15,200 nt of DNA from JAJTFW01 sp031411335. GTDB lineage: Bacteria > Bacteroidota > Bacteroidia > AKYH767-A > OLB10. Position 1 is the first letter of the stretch. Each line of letters opens with the position of its first letter. The notes under the pieces are model-generated. The model was not told the DNA's origin, ran no database searches, and worked only from the letters and a program-made list of their open reading frames with translations. Location: positions 1 to 15,200 of the forward strand of contig JANOAX010000156.1 in assembly GCA_031411335.1 (NCBI GenBank), read 5' to 3'. A program made the translations under genes and the position numbers. Positions 1-7,713 of this stretch are shown here, piece by piece.

Positions 1-109
1 TAAAATATTTTCAGTATATATTTGAGCATTCAAATTAAAATTTAAAAACAACAAATAAAATAAACAAATCAATTTATTAAAATAATAATTTTTTGCAAGA
101 TTCATGATG

Positions 110-619
110 CTAATTCAATCGGCTTTTAAACTCATCCTGCACATCTTTCATAGCGGGGAATAAGTACTTGGTAACATGAAGTACAGGTTGGTATAAATAA
201 GATTCGGTTTTTGTTTTTGCTGAGAGGAGTCCAAGGTGGGCATCGATGGGTCGGAAAACAGCAAATACAACACTAACCACCAGTGCAAATTTTAACAGTC
301 CGAAAATGGCTCCAGCCACCTTATTGAACACATTTAAATTTCCAATTTTAAGTAATCCTTCGAGTAGTTTTGCTAAGAAAACCATGATGAGAATTACAGA
401 AATAAAAACAATGAAGAATGTTAAATAATGTAAAGTGGTTCCTGATGCGTCCACCATTTTTGATACCAATCCTTCGAAGAGACTACTCATTTTGAATGCT
501 AAATACAATCCCAGCACCAAGCCAATGATCATTGCAATTTCAAAAATGAATCCACGTTGAAATCCTTTGTAAGCACCCCAGACTAAGGGAATGGCAATGA
601 TGAAATCGAGATAGTTCAT
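110..619 (-). CDS. cvpA: CvpA family membrane protein
   Basis: This is a 169-residue integral membrane protein of the CvpA (colicin V production) family, which sits in the inner membrane; its biochemical role is poorly defined, though family members affect envelope stress tolerance. Hydrophobic segments lie at about residues 5-16, 24-45, 64-85 and 101-122, followed by a short polar tail. The family signature is the N-terminal stretch with D5, P11 and the G-x-x-x-G-F-x-R-G loop (about residues 15-23) before the second helix. The length is normal for the family. The ATG at 617-619 is the only sensible start and has no Shine-Dalgarno sequence. It lies 182 bp downstream of pgk on the same strand, with a short repeat tract between them, so cotranscription is possible but not shown. 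The family call is firm; the function is not. Confidence 0.85.
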   Translation of the reverse strand: MNYLDFIIAIPLVWGAYKGFQRGFIFEIAMIIGLVLGLYLAFKMSSLFEGLVSKMVDASGTTLHYLTFFIVFISVILIMVFLAKLLEGLLKIGNLNVFNKVAGAIFGLLKFALVVSVVFAVFRPIDAHLGLLSAKTKTESYLYQPVLHVTKYLFPAMKDVQDEFKSRLN

Positions 620-670
620 TTGTTCGATTTAGTTTTTCGGGTAAATTTAAATTATGCTTCGAAAAATTTA

Positions 671-730
671 AGCTGCTAGCTGCTGGCTTCTAGCTGCTGG
701 TCGTGAGGCTTCGCTACTTGCTGCTAGATT
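671..730. repeat. TAGCTGCTGG-type short interspersed repeat
   Basis: The 182-bp gap between pgk and cvpA contains a GC-richer tract in otherwise AT-rich DNA. The decamer TAGCTGCTGG occurs exactly at 677-686 and again at 691-700 (period 14). Further related pieces are CTGCTAG at 673-679 and 721-727. Because AGC and GCT are complementary, the tract can fold on itself in several ways. It lies 72 bp downstream of the pgk stop. Similar tracts are, from memory, common between genes in Bacteroidota; that is not checked here. Confidence 0.6.
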
Positions 731-801
731 TTATACTTTGCTCTACTTACTTTTCTTGATTTAATGTTGGTGCGAGAAATAATTGGAAGAGCTTTTACAT
801 C

Positions 802-2004
802 TTAGCGATATTCGTTTACCATGGCAACGCCGGGCAATACTTTTCCTTCGATGTGTTCGAGGAGTGCACCGCCGCCGGTTGATACATAAGAAACTTTATC
901 GGCCATATTGAATTGATTGATAGCGGCTGCTGAATCACCTCCACCAATGAGAGAAAACGCTCCCTTTGCAGTAGCCGCTACAATGGCTTCGGCTACTGTT
1001 TTAGTGCCGTTCTCAAATTTTTTCATTTCGAATACGCCCATCGGGCCATTCCACAAAATTGTTTTACTTTTCTGAATCACATCTGAAAAAAGTGCTGCGG
1101 ACTTTGGACCAATATCCAATCCCATCCATCCTTCTTCAATACTTCGGATATCCGTAACGTTAGTATTTGCATCCTTATCAAATTTATTGCCGTTAACAGT
1201 GTCTATTGGCAAATGAATTTGGACTCCTTTCGATGCGGCCGATGAAAGAATTTGAAGTGCTAAGTCTAACTTATCTTCTTCACAGAGTGAATTTCCAATG
1301 TTGCCACCTTGTGCTTTTATGAATGTATATGCCATTCCTCCTCCTATCAAAAGATGATCTACTTTTTCCATCAGTTGTTCGATGATCAAAATTTTATCGC
1401 TCACTTTTGCGCCACCCATGATGGCCGTAAAAGGTTTTTCAGGTGCATTCAACACTTTTTCTGCATTCAATAACTCACCAGCCATCACATAACCAAACAT
1501 ACAATTGCCTTTAAAAAATTGTGCAATCACGGCTGTACTAGCATGAGCTCTGTGCGCCGTACCGAATGCATCATTCACATAGACGTCACCGTAAGTGGAT
1601 AGTTTCTTTGCAAATTCTACATCTCCTTTTTCTTCCTGTTTATAAAAGCGAAGATTCTCTAGCAACAATACTTCGCCGGACTTTAAGTTCGCAGCCAACC
1701 CATCGGCAGAAACGCCTATGCAATCATCCGCAAACTTCACATCCGTTTGAAGTAACTCACTTAAAGTAGAAACGATATGACGCAAAGAATACTTATCGAC
1801 TGGACCTTCCTTTGGTCGACCTAAATGAGACATTAAAATTACACTACCACCGTCTTTCAGTATTTTTTGAATGGTTGGAATTGCCGCTTTGATACGAGTG
1901 GGATCAGTTACCTGAAGTTCGGCATTGAGTGGCACATTAAAATCAACTCGAATAAGTGCTTTTTTTCCAGAGAATTTATAATTATCTACAGTTTTGATTG
2001 ACAT
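802..2004 (-). CDS. pgk: Phosphoglycerate kinase
   Basis: This cytosolic glycolytic enzyme transfers the acyl phosphate of 1,3-bisphosphoglycerate to ADP, giving 3-phosphoglycerate and ATP. The 400-residue protein has every family landmark in order: R-V-D-F-N-V-P at 19-25 (substrate-binding D21 and N23), SHLGRP at 59-64, LENLRF at 115-120, N-D-A-F-G-T-A-H-R-A at 144-153, GGAKVSDK at 197-204, GGGMAYTF at 221-228, WNGPMGVFE at 318-326, GGGDSAA at 354-360 (nucleotide loop) and GGGA at 377-380. The length is typical of bacterial enzymes and no key residue is missing. The ATG at 2002-2004 gives the standard N-terminus. A -7-like box lies just upstream at 2022-2029. It is followed on the same strand by cvpA after a repeat-bearing gap. 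Confidence 0.98.
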   Translation of the reverse strand: MSIKTVDNYKFSGKKALIRVDFNVPLNAELQVTDPTRIKAAIPTIQKILKDGGSVILMSHLGRPKEGPVDKYSLRHIVSTLSELLQTDVKFADDCIGVSADGLAANLKSGEVLLLENLRFYKQEEKGDVEFAKKLSTYGDVYVNDAFGTAHRAHASTAVIAQFFKGNCMFGYVMAGELLNAEKVLNAPEKPFTAIMGGAKVSDKILIIEQLMEKVDHLLIGGGMAYTFIKAQGGNIGNSLCEEDKLDLALQILSSAASKGVQIHLPIDTVNGNKFDKDANTNVTDIRSIEEGWMGLDIGPKSAALFSDVIQKSKTILWNGPMGVFEMKKFENGTKTVAEAIVAATAKGAFSLIGGGDSAAAINQFNMADKVSYVSTGGGALLEHIEGKVLPGVAMVNEYR

Positions 2005-2021
2005 ACATGAAGAATTTCATG

Positions 2022-2048
2022 CAAAAATAGTCAATGAGTGACAACCAA
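2022..2048 (-). promoter_or_regulatory. Putative pgk promoter
   Basis: Read on the minus strand, TATTTTTG (2022-2029) matches the Bacteroidota -7 consensus TAnnTTTG exactly, 17 bp before the pgk ATG. A TTG at 2046-2048 lies 16 bp further upstream, shorter than the usual 18-20, so the -33 element is weak. A small inverted repeat (AGCCA, six bases, TGGCT, 2048-2063) adjoins it. Confidence 0.4.
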
Positions 2049-2109
2049 GCCATTTGTGTGGCTCATGAATCCATCTAAAGAAGAAAGGTGAAAGGGAAGA
2101 AAAAGTATA

Positions 2110-2460
2110 CTATTTAACAGTCACCGTTTTACGAACGGTTTCGCTTTGCTCTAAGCGGATATAATCCTTCGCTGAAGTCGTTAAAGAGGTGACTTCAACA
2201 TTTAAAACTGCCTCCCACTTAAATGAAAAAATCGCCTCGCCACTACTCGTAGTAAATTGTTCACCAAAGATATCCGCTCGAACGCCAGTCTGAGGATTAA
2301 CAACACTATCCTGTCGCAAAACTACTTTTGCACCGGAAACGGCTCGACCCATAGTATCAACCACAGTAATAATGGCTTCACAGTCTTTTGTCTTCTTACA
2401 AGAAGAAGAAGTAACCAATCCAACAAGGGCAAGGCAGAATAAGAGGAGATATCGATTCAT
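2110..2460 (-). CDS. Small lipoprotein with a carboxypeptidase-regulatory-like fold
   Basis: This is a 116-residue predicted lipoprotein. It begins with a charged start (M-N-R) and a hydrophobic segment at residues 4-17, then T-S-S-S-C with C21 as the likely lipidated cysteine, followed by K-K-T-K-D. The mature part is about 95 residues and looks like one beta-sandwich: I-T-V-V-D-T-x-G-R-A-V-S-G-A-K-V at about 31-46 resembles the strand pattern of carboxypeptidase-regulatory/SdrD-B-type domains ('modification of a value, then G-A-x-V'), and the remainder alternates hydrophobic and polar residues. It should sit in the outer or inner membrane facing the periplasm or the surface. It is divergent from the secreted isomerase at 2587 and has its own well-formed promoter. 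No enzymatic residues are visible, and the function is unknown. Confidence 0.72.
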   Translation of the reverse strand: MNRYLLLFCLALVGLVTSSSCKKTKDCEAIITVVDTMGRAVSGAKVVLRQDSVVNPQTGVRADIFGEQFTTSSGEAIFSFKWEAVLNVEVTSLTTSAKDYIRLEQSETVRKTVTVK

Positions 2461-2505
2461 TTTTCTAAATTACTTTTTGTTATACGTAGATAACCAATGA
2501 TTGTT

Positions 2506-2535
2506 CAAATTTAGTTAAACTTGCAACAAGAACAA
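2506..2535 (-). promoter_or_regulatory. Promoter of the small lipoprotein gene
   Basis: On the minus strand TTG (2533-2535), 19 bp, then TAAATTTG (2506-2513) fits the Bacteroidota housekeeping promoter in both boxes and in spacing. The -7 box ends 45 bp before the ATG at 2460, allowing a short leader of roughly 35-40 nt. Confidence 0.55.
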
Positions 2536-2586
2536 TTATAATATTTAATGGATTCTTACAAACAAAAGTAATTAATTATCAATACT

Positions 2587-3267
2587 ATGAAAAAAATATT
2601 CCTCATTTGCCTAGGCCTCATGCTTGCAATTGGAACGAATACATTCGCTCAAAAGAAGAAAAAATCAATGGAAAAAGCAGTTACAGACACATTAATTGAG
2701 ATTATCACCGATTATGGTACTATGAAATTGAAACTTTATAAAGAGACTCCTTTACACAGGGCGAACTTTATAAAATTGGTTAGTGAAGGGTTTTATGATA
2801 GCCTTCTCTTCCACCGTGTTATTAAAGGATTTATGATACAAGGCGGCGACCCACAATCAAAAGATGCTGCTCCAGGAAAAATGTTAGGATCAGGTGATGT
2901 AGGATATAAAATTCCTGCTGAATTAATAGATACACTCTATCACAAGAAAGGTGTTTTGGCTGCTGCCAGAGATGGCAATCCAGAAAAAGCTAGTTCGGGT
3001 TGTCAGTTTTATATAGTACAAGGCAAGCCGATGACAGAAACTGAAATTGCACAAGCTGAACAGCGTGTAGGTTTCACGATGAACGAAAAACAAAAGTCAG
3101 ATTACATGACCATTGGAGGTTCTCCATGGTTAGATCGCAACTACACGGTGTTTGGTGAAATTGTAGAAGGATTGGATGTGATTGATAAAATTGCAGCCGT
3201 AAAAACCTTGCCTGGTGATCGTCCGGAGACGGATGTAAGGATGACGATGAAGCTAATTAAGAATTAA
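2587..3267 (+). CDS. Secreted cyclophilin-type peptidyl-prolyl cis-trans isomerase
   Basis: This 226-residue exported isomerase speeds cis-trans isomerisation of X-Pro bonds, probably during periplasmic protein folding. Residues 1-21 form a signal peptide (M-K-K-I-F, hydrophobic core, T-F-A) with likely cleavage before Q22. The cyclophilin domain covers about 36-225: FHRVIKGFMIQGGDP at 75-89 carries the catalytic R77 and substrate-pocket F/M/Q residues, SSGCQFYI at 136-143 and Y-T-V-F-G-E-I-V-E-G at 186-195 follow. Between 146 and 183 there is an insertion relative to short bacterial PpiA/PpiB, a feature I recall from other Bacteroidota cyclophilins. The last three codons and the stop lie inside the left arm of an inverted repeat (3255-3287), so the present C-terminus may have been set by insertion of that element. 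The start is the ATG at 2587, with no Shine-Dalgarno sequence. Confidence 0.93.
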   Translation: MKKIFLICLGLMLAIGTNTFAQKKKKSMEKAVTDTLIEIITDYGTMKLKLYKETPLHRANFIKLVSEGFYDSLLFHRVIKGFMIQGGDPQSKDAAPGKMLGSGDVGYKIPAELIDTLYHKKGVLAAARDGNPEKASSGCQFYIVQGKPMTETEIAQAEQRVGFTMNEKQKSDYMTIGGSPWLDRNYTVFGEIVEGLDVIDKIAAVKTLPGDRPETDVRMTMKLIKN

Positions 3268-3415
3268 GAATGCAGAATTAAGAATTTTAGAGATTTAATT
3301 TCGCTTACGCGAATCCTTTTCTAACTTGAAATATATTCTTATTCATCTTTCGAAATATTCATACTCAAACGAACCGCCTATCAAATTCTGAATTCTACAT
3401 TCTGAATTCTTAATT
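3255..3415. repeat. 161-bp element with 33-bp terminal inverted repeats
   Basis: The left arm 3255-3287 and right arm 3383-3415 are inverted copies matching at 30 of 33 positions by my hand alignment. Each arm is built from GAATT-AAGAAT-like subunits. The 95-bp interior contains a small perfect hairpin, TTCGC TTAC GCGAA, at 3300-3313 and no coding potential. The left arm overlaps the stop codon of the isomerase gene, and the right arm ends 9 bp before the pheS ATG. As RNA it would form a long AT-rich stem. The size, structure and lack of coding resemble a MITE-like or palindromic interspersed element; no target duplication can be defined from a single copy. Confidence 0.8.
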
Positions 3416-3424
3416 GAAAAAAAC

Positions 3425-4465
3425 ATGTTAGACATAAATTCATTAATTGAAGAGACGAAAAGTTTTACTCCTGCTAATAAAGAGGAGTTGGAGACTTTTC
3501 GTGTTCGCTTTTTAGGGAAGAAAGGAGTGCTGACGGAATTGTTTGCGAAGATGAAAGAGGTGGCTCCTGAAGAGCGAAAATCTTTCGGATTGCAAGTGAA
3601 TTCATTGAAGGTAGCTGCAGAAGATCGGTTGAATCAATTTAAAGATGCATTTGAAGATGCAGAAACTGGTTCAAATCAAAATATTGATTTGAGTTTACCT
3701 TCGGATCCAAATCCATTGGGGTCGTTTCATCCGTTGAGTTTGGTGCGCAGAAAAATCATTAGTATCTTTTCGCGGATAGGCTTCAACGTTAGTGATGGTC
3801 CCGAGATTGAAGACGACTGGCATAATTTCTCGGCATTGAATTTTCCTCCTGAGCATCCAGCGCGTGATATGCAGGATACTTTTTTCATCGATGTAAATCC
3901 CGATCAAGAAAAGTACAAAGGTTCTTTAGCATTGCGCACACATACTTCATCTATTCAGGTGAGAGTGATGGAAAATCAAGCACCTCCCATTCGAACTATT
4001 TGTCCGGGCAGAGTGTATCGAAATGAAGCTATATCAGCTCGCGCACATTGTTTCTTTCATCAAGTAGAAGGATTTTATATTGATGAAAACGTTTCGTTTG
4101 CCGACTTAAAACAAACTTTATTGTATTTCTCTCAAGAGATGTTTGGAGCTGACACAAAAATCAGACTTCGTCCCTCCTATTTCCCTTTCACTGAGCCTAG
4201 CGCGGAGATGGACATCAGTTGTACCATTTGCAAAGGCAAGGGTTGCAATATTTGTAAATACACGGGATGGGTTGAGATTTTAGGTTGTGGAATGATTGAT
4301 CCCGCTGTGTTGGAAAACAATAAAATTGACTCCAAAAAATACAGTGGCTTTGCATTCGGAATGGGCATTGAAAGAATCACGATGCTTAAGTACAGCATCA
4401 AAGATCTTCGTATTTTTTCAGAGAATGATGTCCGCTTTCTAGATCAGTTCAAAGGAGTGCGTTAA
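3425..4465 (+). CDS. pheS: Phenylalanyl-tRNA synthetase alpha subunit
   Basis: This is the catalytic subunit of the alpha2-beta2 class II synthetase that charges tRNA-Phe in the cytosol. The 346-residue protein has the N-terminal helical coiled-coil tRNA-binding region (about 1-90), then the class II core: motif 1 area H-P-L-S-L-V-R-R-K at 102-110 and G-P-E-I-E at 125-129, T-H-T-S-S at 172-176, motif 2 R-V-Y-R-N-E at 196-201 followed by F-H-Q-V-E-G at 211-216, and motif 3 G-M-G-I-E-R at 312-317. The usual C-terminal I-x-D-L-R and F-S-x-N-D are present. Cysteines 266, 269, 274 and 277 form two CxxC pairs in an insertion after S-A-E-M-D-I, suggesting a metal site. The partner pheT is not in the window. 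It starts just 9 bp after the right arm of an inverted repeat. Confidence 0.97.
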   Translation: MLDINSLIEETKSFTPANKEELETFRVRFLGKKGVLTELFAKMKEVAPEERKSFGLQVNSLKVAAEDRLNQFKDAFEDAETGSNQNIDLSLPSDPNPLGSFHPLSLVRRKIISIFSRIGFNVSDGPEIEDDWHNFSALNFPPEHPARDMQDTFFIDVNPDQEKYKGSLALRTHTSSIQVRVMENQAPPIRTICPGRVYRNEAISARAHCFFHQVEGFYIDENVSFADLKQTLLYFSQEMFGADTKIRLRPSYFPFTEPSAEMDISCTICKGKGCNICKYTGWVEILGCGMIDPAVLENNKIDSKKYSGFAFGMGIERITMLKYSIKDLRIFSENDVRFLDQFKGVR

Positions 4466-4467
4466 AG

Positions 4468-4872
4468 ACGCTAATATTTCTCGCAACGGTCGCTAAGCCA
4501 TTCGGTCGATTTTCTCTAAGCTAAATTTTCTCGCAGGCGCTAAGGCGCTAAGGAGTGAGAATTTTAAAACTTAGTAGTTTGTTATAATCAGCTTTTAACA
4601 TAGAACTTTTTGTGAAGAAATTTGGCGAAGCGCAGCCTTAGCGACTTTGCGCCTTTGCGAGCAATTTTCTGAACTTTAATTTAGCAATACAAATTAATAA
4701 ATCGAAAATGTTGAATGATTTTTTCCATAAAAAAGAAGCGTGAAAATGAACGCAAGAAATTTTCTCACCGAGTTCGGTGGTGCTTAGACATTCGGTTGAT
4801 TTTTTTACGCTAATATTTCTCGCAAAGACGCAAAGGCGCAAAGTCTTCTAATGAAGGCGCAAACTTCGCCAA
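4468..4872. repeat. Mosaic of CGCAAAGGCGC-family repeats in a convergent gap
   Basis: The 454-bp gap between convergent pheS and the S41 protease has no credible gene and is largely repeats. ACGCTAATATTTCTCGCAA is exact at 4468-4486 and 4807-4825. CATTCGGTCGATTTT at 4499-4513 recurs with one change at 4789-4803. GGCGCTAA is in tandem at 4536-4551. An inverted pair joins 4643-4659 to 4829-4845 (17 bp perfect) and 4622-4630 to 4864-4872 (9 bp perfect) around a 169-bp centre. CACCGA-GT-TCGGTG at 4766-4779 is a tight hairpin. The same CTCGCAAAGGCGCA motif forms the tandem array near 13473. It could serve as a two-way terminator region; that is inference. Confidence 0.75.
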
Positions 4873-4919
4873 GCTCAGTATGAAAATTTTCTCTCAAAGA
4901 CAAAGATGAAATAAGATTA

Positions 4920-6611
4920 TTACTTCTTCGGCTTTCCAATTACTTTATACTCTCCTTCTCCTTTTAAAATGGAATTGTAAAGTGTATTATTTCCCAAAAC
5001 TGCTAATGCTTCTTTGATGGTATCGTCGTGCTTGAACATGTATTTATACTTTCCTGTTTGGAAATAATAGCGAGTAATCAATTCTTTCTCAATAAAACTT
5101 TTTATCTCCGATTTAAATAATCTTAAATCGGCAGCTTTATCGTGATTCAACTCTTTTCCTAATTTATCAATTTCATTGCTATTGCTGGCATAATACTTTT
5201 CACGAATAGCGGCTTCTTTCAAAAGTTTAAAAGTATTTTCTGTTTGTGTAGAATAAGTATAACTTTCAGTGTTCACATAATTTTCAAAATCTTTGAAGTC
5301 AGCATCTGTGAATGAAAACACATCGACAGAATCAATATTACCATGTTGTTGACGGTATCTGCTTGCATAATCGAAGATGATAAAATTTCCAATTAAGCTT
5401 TTTGTGATGTTGCTGGTATCTGATAAAGCCAAGAATCGATCTGGGTAAATAGCAGAACCATCAAACACTGTTCTTCCGTTCTTCGTCTTAAAAGCTTTCA
5501 TCAATGAATCGGGAACTTCGGTTACTGCATTTCCTTCATCGTGATTATAAATGCGTGTTTGAACACATCTACCACTAGCCGTGTAATACTTTGCCACCGT
5601 CAACTTCATTTGCGCATTGTAAGTAAGTGGTCGAGTTTGTTGAACCAACCCTTTTCCATAACTTCTTTGTCCAATGATTACACCACGGTCTAGATCTTGA
5701 AAATTCCCTGCTGTAATTTCACTCGCTGATGCAGAATTTTTATCAATCAAAACAGCTACTTTTAAATCGGGCGCAATCGGATCTACTTTTGCAATGTATG
5801 TATTATTTGATCCTTCCGTTTTTCCTTTTTGAGTTACTAGCAACTCTCCTTTCTTCACAAATAAATTCAACATTTGCACCGACTCTTCCAACAGTCCGCC
5901 CCCATTACCTCGCAAATCAAAAACGAGCGATGTGAGGCCTTTGTTCTTTTGCAAATCGACTAAGGCATCGTGCACTTCACTGAAACAATTTTGCAAAAAC
6001 TTATCGAGTTTAATATAACCCACACTGTCGTTGATCATTCCGTAGTAAGGAACATTCTTTACTTTTATTTCTCCGCGGGTAATTGACTTTTCGATGAGCG
6101 CTGATTCACCATAACGCGACAATCCTACTTTCACAACAGTACCCGCCTGCCCTTTGATCATATCATCAATTTCAGATGGAGTCAATCCTTTAATCGCTCT
6201 TCCATTCACAGAAATTAAAAGATCACCAGCGCGCACATCGGCCAATTGAGCGGGGTAGCCTTCGTACACATCATAAATCACAATACTATCCCCATAACGA
6301 AAAGAAGAAGCCCCAATACCACCGTACTCCGTGCTGACATGCTTCATTCTATAATCTTCAATTTCCGATTCAGGATAAAAATTAGTGTAAGGGTCGATGG
6401 TCTTTAACATGCCATCAATTCCTACTTTTAATAATTCACCTGGCTTCACATCATCCACATAAAACTGATCGACTTCACGATACACTGCAGAGAAAATATC
6501 GAGCTGTTTGCTAATCATAAAATAATCGTCTACAAAGCTGATACTTAAAAAGGTTGATGGAATCAACATCAAAAGAATCAGTTTACGACGATGGTTGGCG
6601 AATAGGGACAT
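4920..6611 (-). CDS. S41-family carboxyl-terminal processing protease (CtpA/Prc type)
   Basis: This 563-residue envelope serine protease uses a Ser-Lys dyad and, in this family, trims or degrades periplasmic proteins from their C-termini. A signal or anchor segment spans about residues 10-27. A PDZ domain lies at about 95-175 (Y-G-G-I-G-A at 96-101, A-G-D-L-L-I-S-V-N-G at 128-137). The protease core carries D-L-R-G-N-G-G-G-L at 232-240, S-A-S-A-S-E-I at 293-299 with nucleophile S295, and S-Y-G-K-G-L-V-Q at 317-324 with general base K320; the 25-residue S-K spacing equals that of known members. A tail of about 210 residues, rich in charged helices, follows the core. The ATG at 6609-6611 is supported by a -7 box 18 bp upstream. 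It is divergent from the membrane protein at 6648. The family is certain; the substrate is unknown. Confidence 0.94.
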   Translation of the reverse strand: MSLFANHRRKLILLMLIPSTFLSISFVDDYFMISKQLDIFSAVYREVDQFYVDDVKPGELLKVGIDGMLKTIDPYTNFYPESEIEDYRMKHVSTEYGGIGASSFRYGDSIVIYDVYEGYPAQLADVRAGDLLISVNGRAIKGLTPSEIDDMIKGQAGTVVKVGLSRYGESALIEKSITRGEIKVKNVPYYGMINDSVGYIKLDKFLQNCFSEVHDALVDLQKNKGLTSLVFDLRGNGGGLLEESVQMLNLFVKKGELLVTQKGKTEGSNNTYIAKVDPIAPDLKVAVLIDKNSASASEITAGNFQDLDRGVIIGQRSYGKGLVQQTRPLTYNAQMKLTVAKYYTASGRCVQTRIYNHDEGNAVTEVPDSLMKAFKTKNGRTVFDGSAIYPDRFLALSDTSNITKSLIGNFIIFDYASRYRQQHGNIDSVDVFSFTDADFKDFENYVNTESYTYSTQTENTFKLLKEAAIREKYYASNSNEIDKLGKELNHDKAADLRLFKSEIKSFIEKELITRYYFQTGKYKYMFKHDDTIKEALAVLGNNTLYNSILKGEGEYKVIGKPKK

Positions 6612-6629
6612 AATTATTTTTTAATGTTT

Positions 6630-6657
6630 CAAAGATAATAGATCGTAATGTACCAAA
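6630..6657 (-). promoter_or_regulatory. Putative promoter of the S41 protease gene
   Basis: On the minus strand TATCTTTG (6630-6637) matches TAnnTTTG exactly, 18 bp before the protease ATG. TTTG at 6654-6657 lies 16 bp upstream of it, a little close for a -33 box. This box overlaps the first codons of the divergent gene if that gene starts at 6648. Confidence 0.42.
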
Positions 6658-7667
6658 ATGATTATTTTTATTCCATGAATAACAACCGAAATCAAGTTGT
6701 GAGCTTGCTGGTCATCATCTTATTGGGCATCTTTTTATTTTGGTCTTTAATTGGATTTTTAACTTCCTTCCTCTCTGCCACAATACTTTATGTATTGGCA
6801 AGGCCATTCTTAAAATATTTAACCATCAAGAAGAATTGGAATAAAACGCTTTCTATTGTCTTGATATTGTTCATTTCCTTCATAACCATCCTCCTTCCTT
6901 TTTGGTCGTTATATGGGCTGTTGGCTTCTAAAATAAATTATGCAATCATCCATAGCAATGATTTGATAAATGGATTAAAGCAAATGGATGTATTCATCTA
7001 TTCTCAAACAGGTTTTAGTGTGTTGATTCCTGATATGATTGAGAAGTTTCAGAGTTTAGCAAGTAATATTATTCCACAAATTTTAGGTGCTACTGCGGAT
7101 GCATTAGCGACCATAGGAATGATGTATTTCATTCTTTATTACCTCTTACAAAATCAAGGTGACTTAGAAAAAATATTAATTGATTATTTACCTTTTGAGT
7201 CCGATCACTCGCAACAATTTTCATCTGAACTGGAGATGGCAGTTTTCAGCAATGTGTTGGGTGCACCCGTACTTGCCATTTTACAGGGACTGACCGCAGG
7301 TACTATTTTTTGGTTTTGCGATTTGGATCAACCTTGGTTTTGGGGTACCATCACTGGATTCATGTCCTTTATTCCGCTGGTGGGAACTGCGTTGGTATGG
7401 ATTCCAGCAGGGATTTACCAATATGCAAACGGCAATCATTGGCAAGGTATAGCCATCTTAATTTGTGGCACCTTAATCATCACCAATATTGATAATGTAT
7501 TTCGTTTTACGCTGCAGAAAAAATTCGCGAATGTACATCCCATGGTTACCGTGCTTGGGGTGATTTTTGGAATGCAGTGGTTTGGACTTCCTGGAATTGT
7601 ATTCGGTCCGTTGCTGATTTCTTATTTCGTACTCATGGTGAAAATGTATAAAGAAGAGTATAGGTAA
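6648..7667 (+). CDS. AI-2E family transporter (PerM/TqsA-like membrane protein)
   Basis: This 339-residue polytopic inner-membrane protein belongs to the AI-2E transporter (PerM/YhhQ-like) family; members are reported to export quorum signals, ions or unknown solutes, so the substrate cannot be assigned. Hydrophobic segments lie at about 16-48, 67-90, 148-167, 200-223, 233-258, 266-281 and 298-331. Family hallmarks are A-R-P-F-L-K-Y-L at 51-58, F-I-P-L-V-G-T at 241-247, the N-I-D-N stretch at 280-283, then P298 and G-L-P-G-I-V-F-G-P-L at 313-322. The ATG at 6648 is used here; another ATG at 6675 (residue 10) would give a slightly shorter N-terminus and would remove the overlap with the divergent promoter. 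The stop codon overlaps the first unit of an octamer repeat. Confidence 0.86.
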   Translation: MYQNDYFYSMNNNRNQVVSLLVIILLGIFLFWSLIGFLTSFLSATILYVLARPFLKYLTIKKNWNKTLSIVLILFISFITILLPFWSLYGLLASKINYAIIHSNDLINGLKQMDVFIYSQTGFSVLIPDMIEKFQSLASNIIPQILGATADALATIGMMYFILYYLLQNQGDLEKILIDYLPFESDHSQQFSSELEMAVFSNVLGAPVLAILQGLTAGTIFWFCDLDQPWFWGTITGFMSFIPLVGTALVWIPAGIYQYANGNHWQGIAILICGTLIITNIDNVFRFTLQKKFANVHPMVTVLGVIFGMQWFGLPGIVFGPLLISYFVLMVKMYKEEYR

Positions 7668-7713
7668 TTGGCAAGTTGGCAAATTGGTGAGTTGGTGAGT
7701 TGGTGAGTTGGTG
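7666..7713. repeat. Octamer tandem repeat (AGTTGGTG, six units)
   Basis: Six consecutive 8-bp units run AATTGGCA, AGTTGGCA, AATTGGTG, then AGTTGGTG three times. The first two bases belong to the TAA stop of the preceding gene. The graded change from one end to the other suggests slippage or step-wise copying. It lies in the convergent gap before the sigma factor gene. Confidence 0.8.

Noticed and set aside
17..24. TATATTTG as a promoter -7 box on plus
   Set aside because: It matches the consensus, but it would read into the antisense of cvpA, and the -33 position lies outside the window.
4638..4841. 67-residue minus-strand frame in the pheS/protease gap
   Set aside because: It begins and ends inside CGCAAAGGCGC-type repeats and resembles their translation elsewhere in the window; no coding character.
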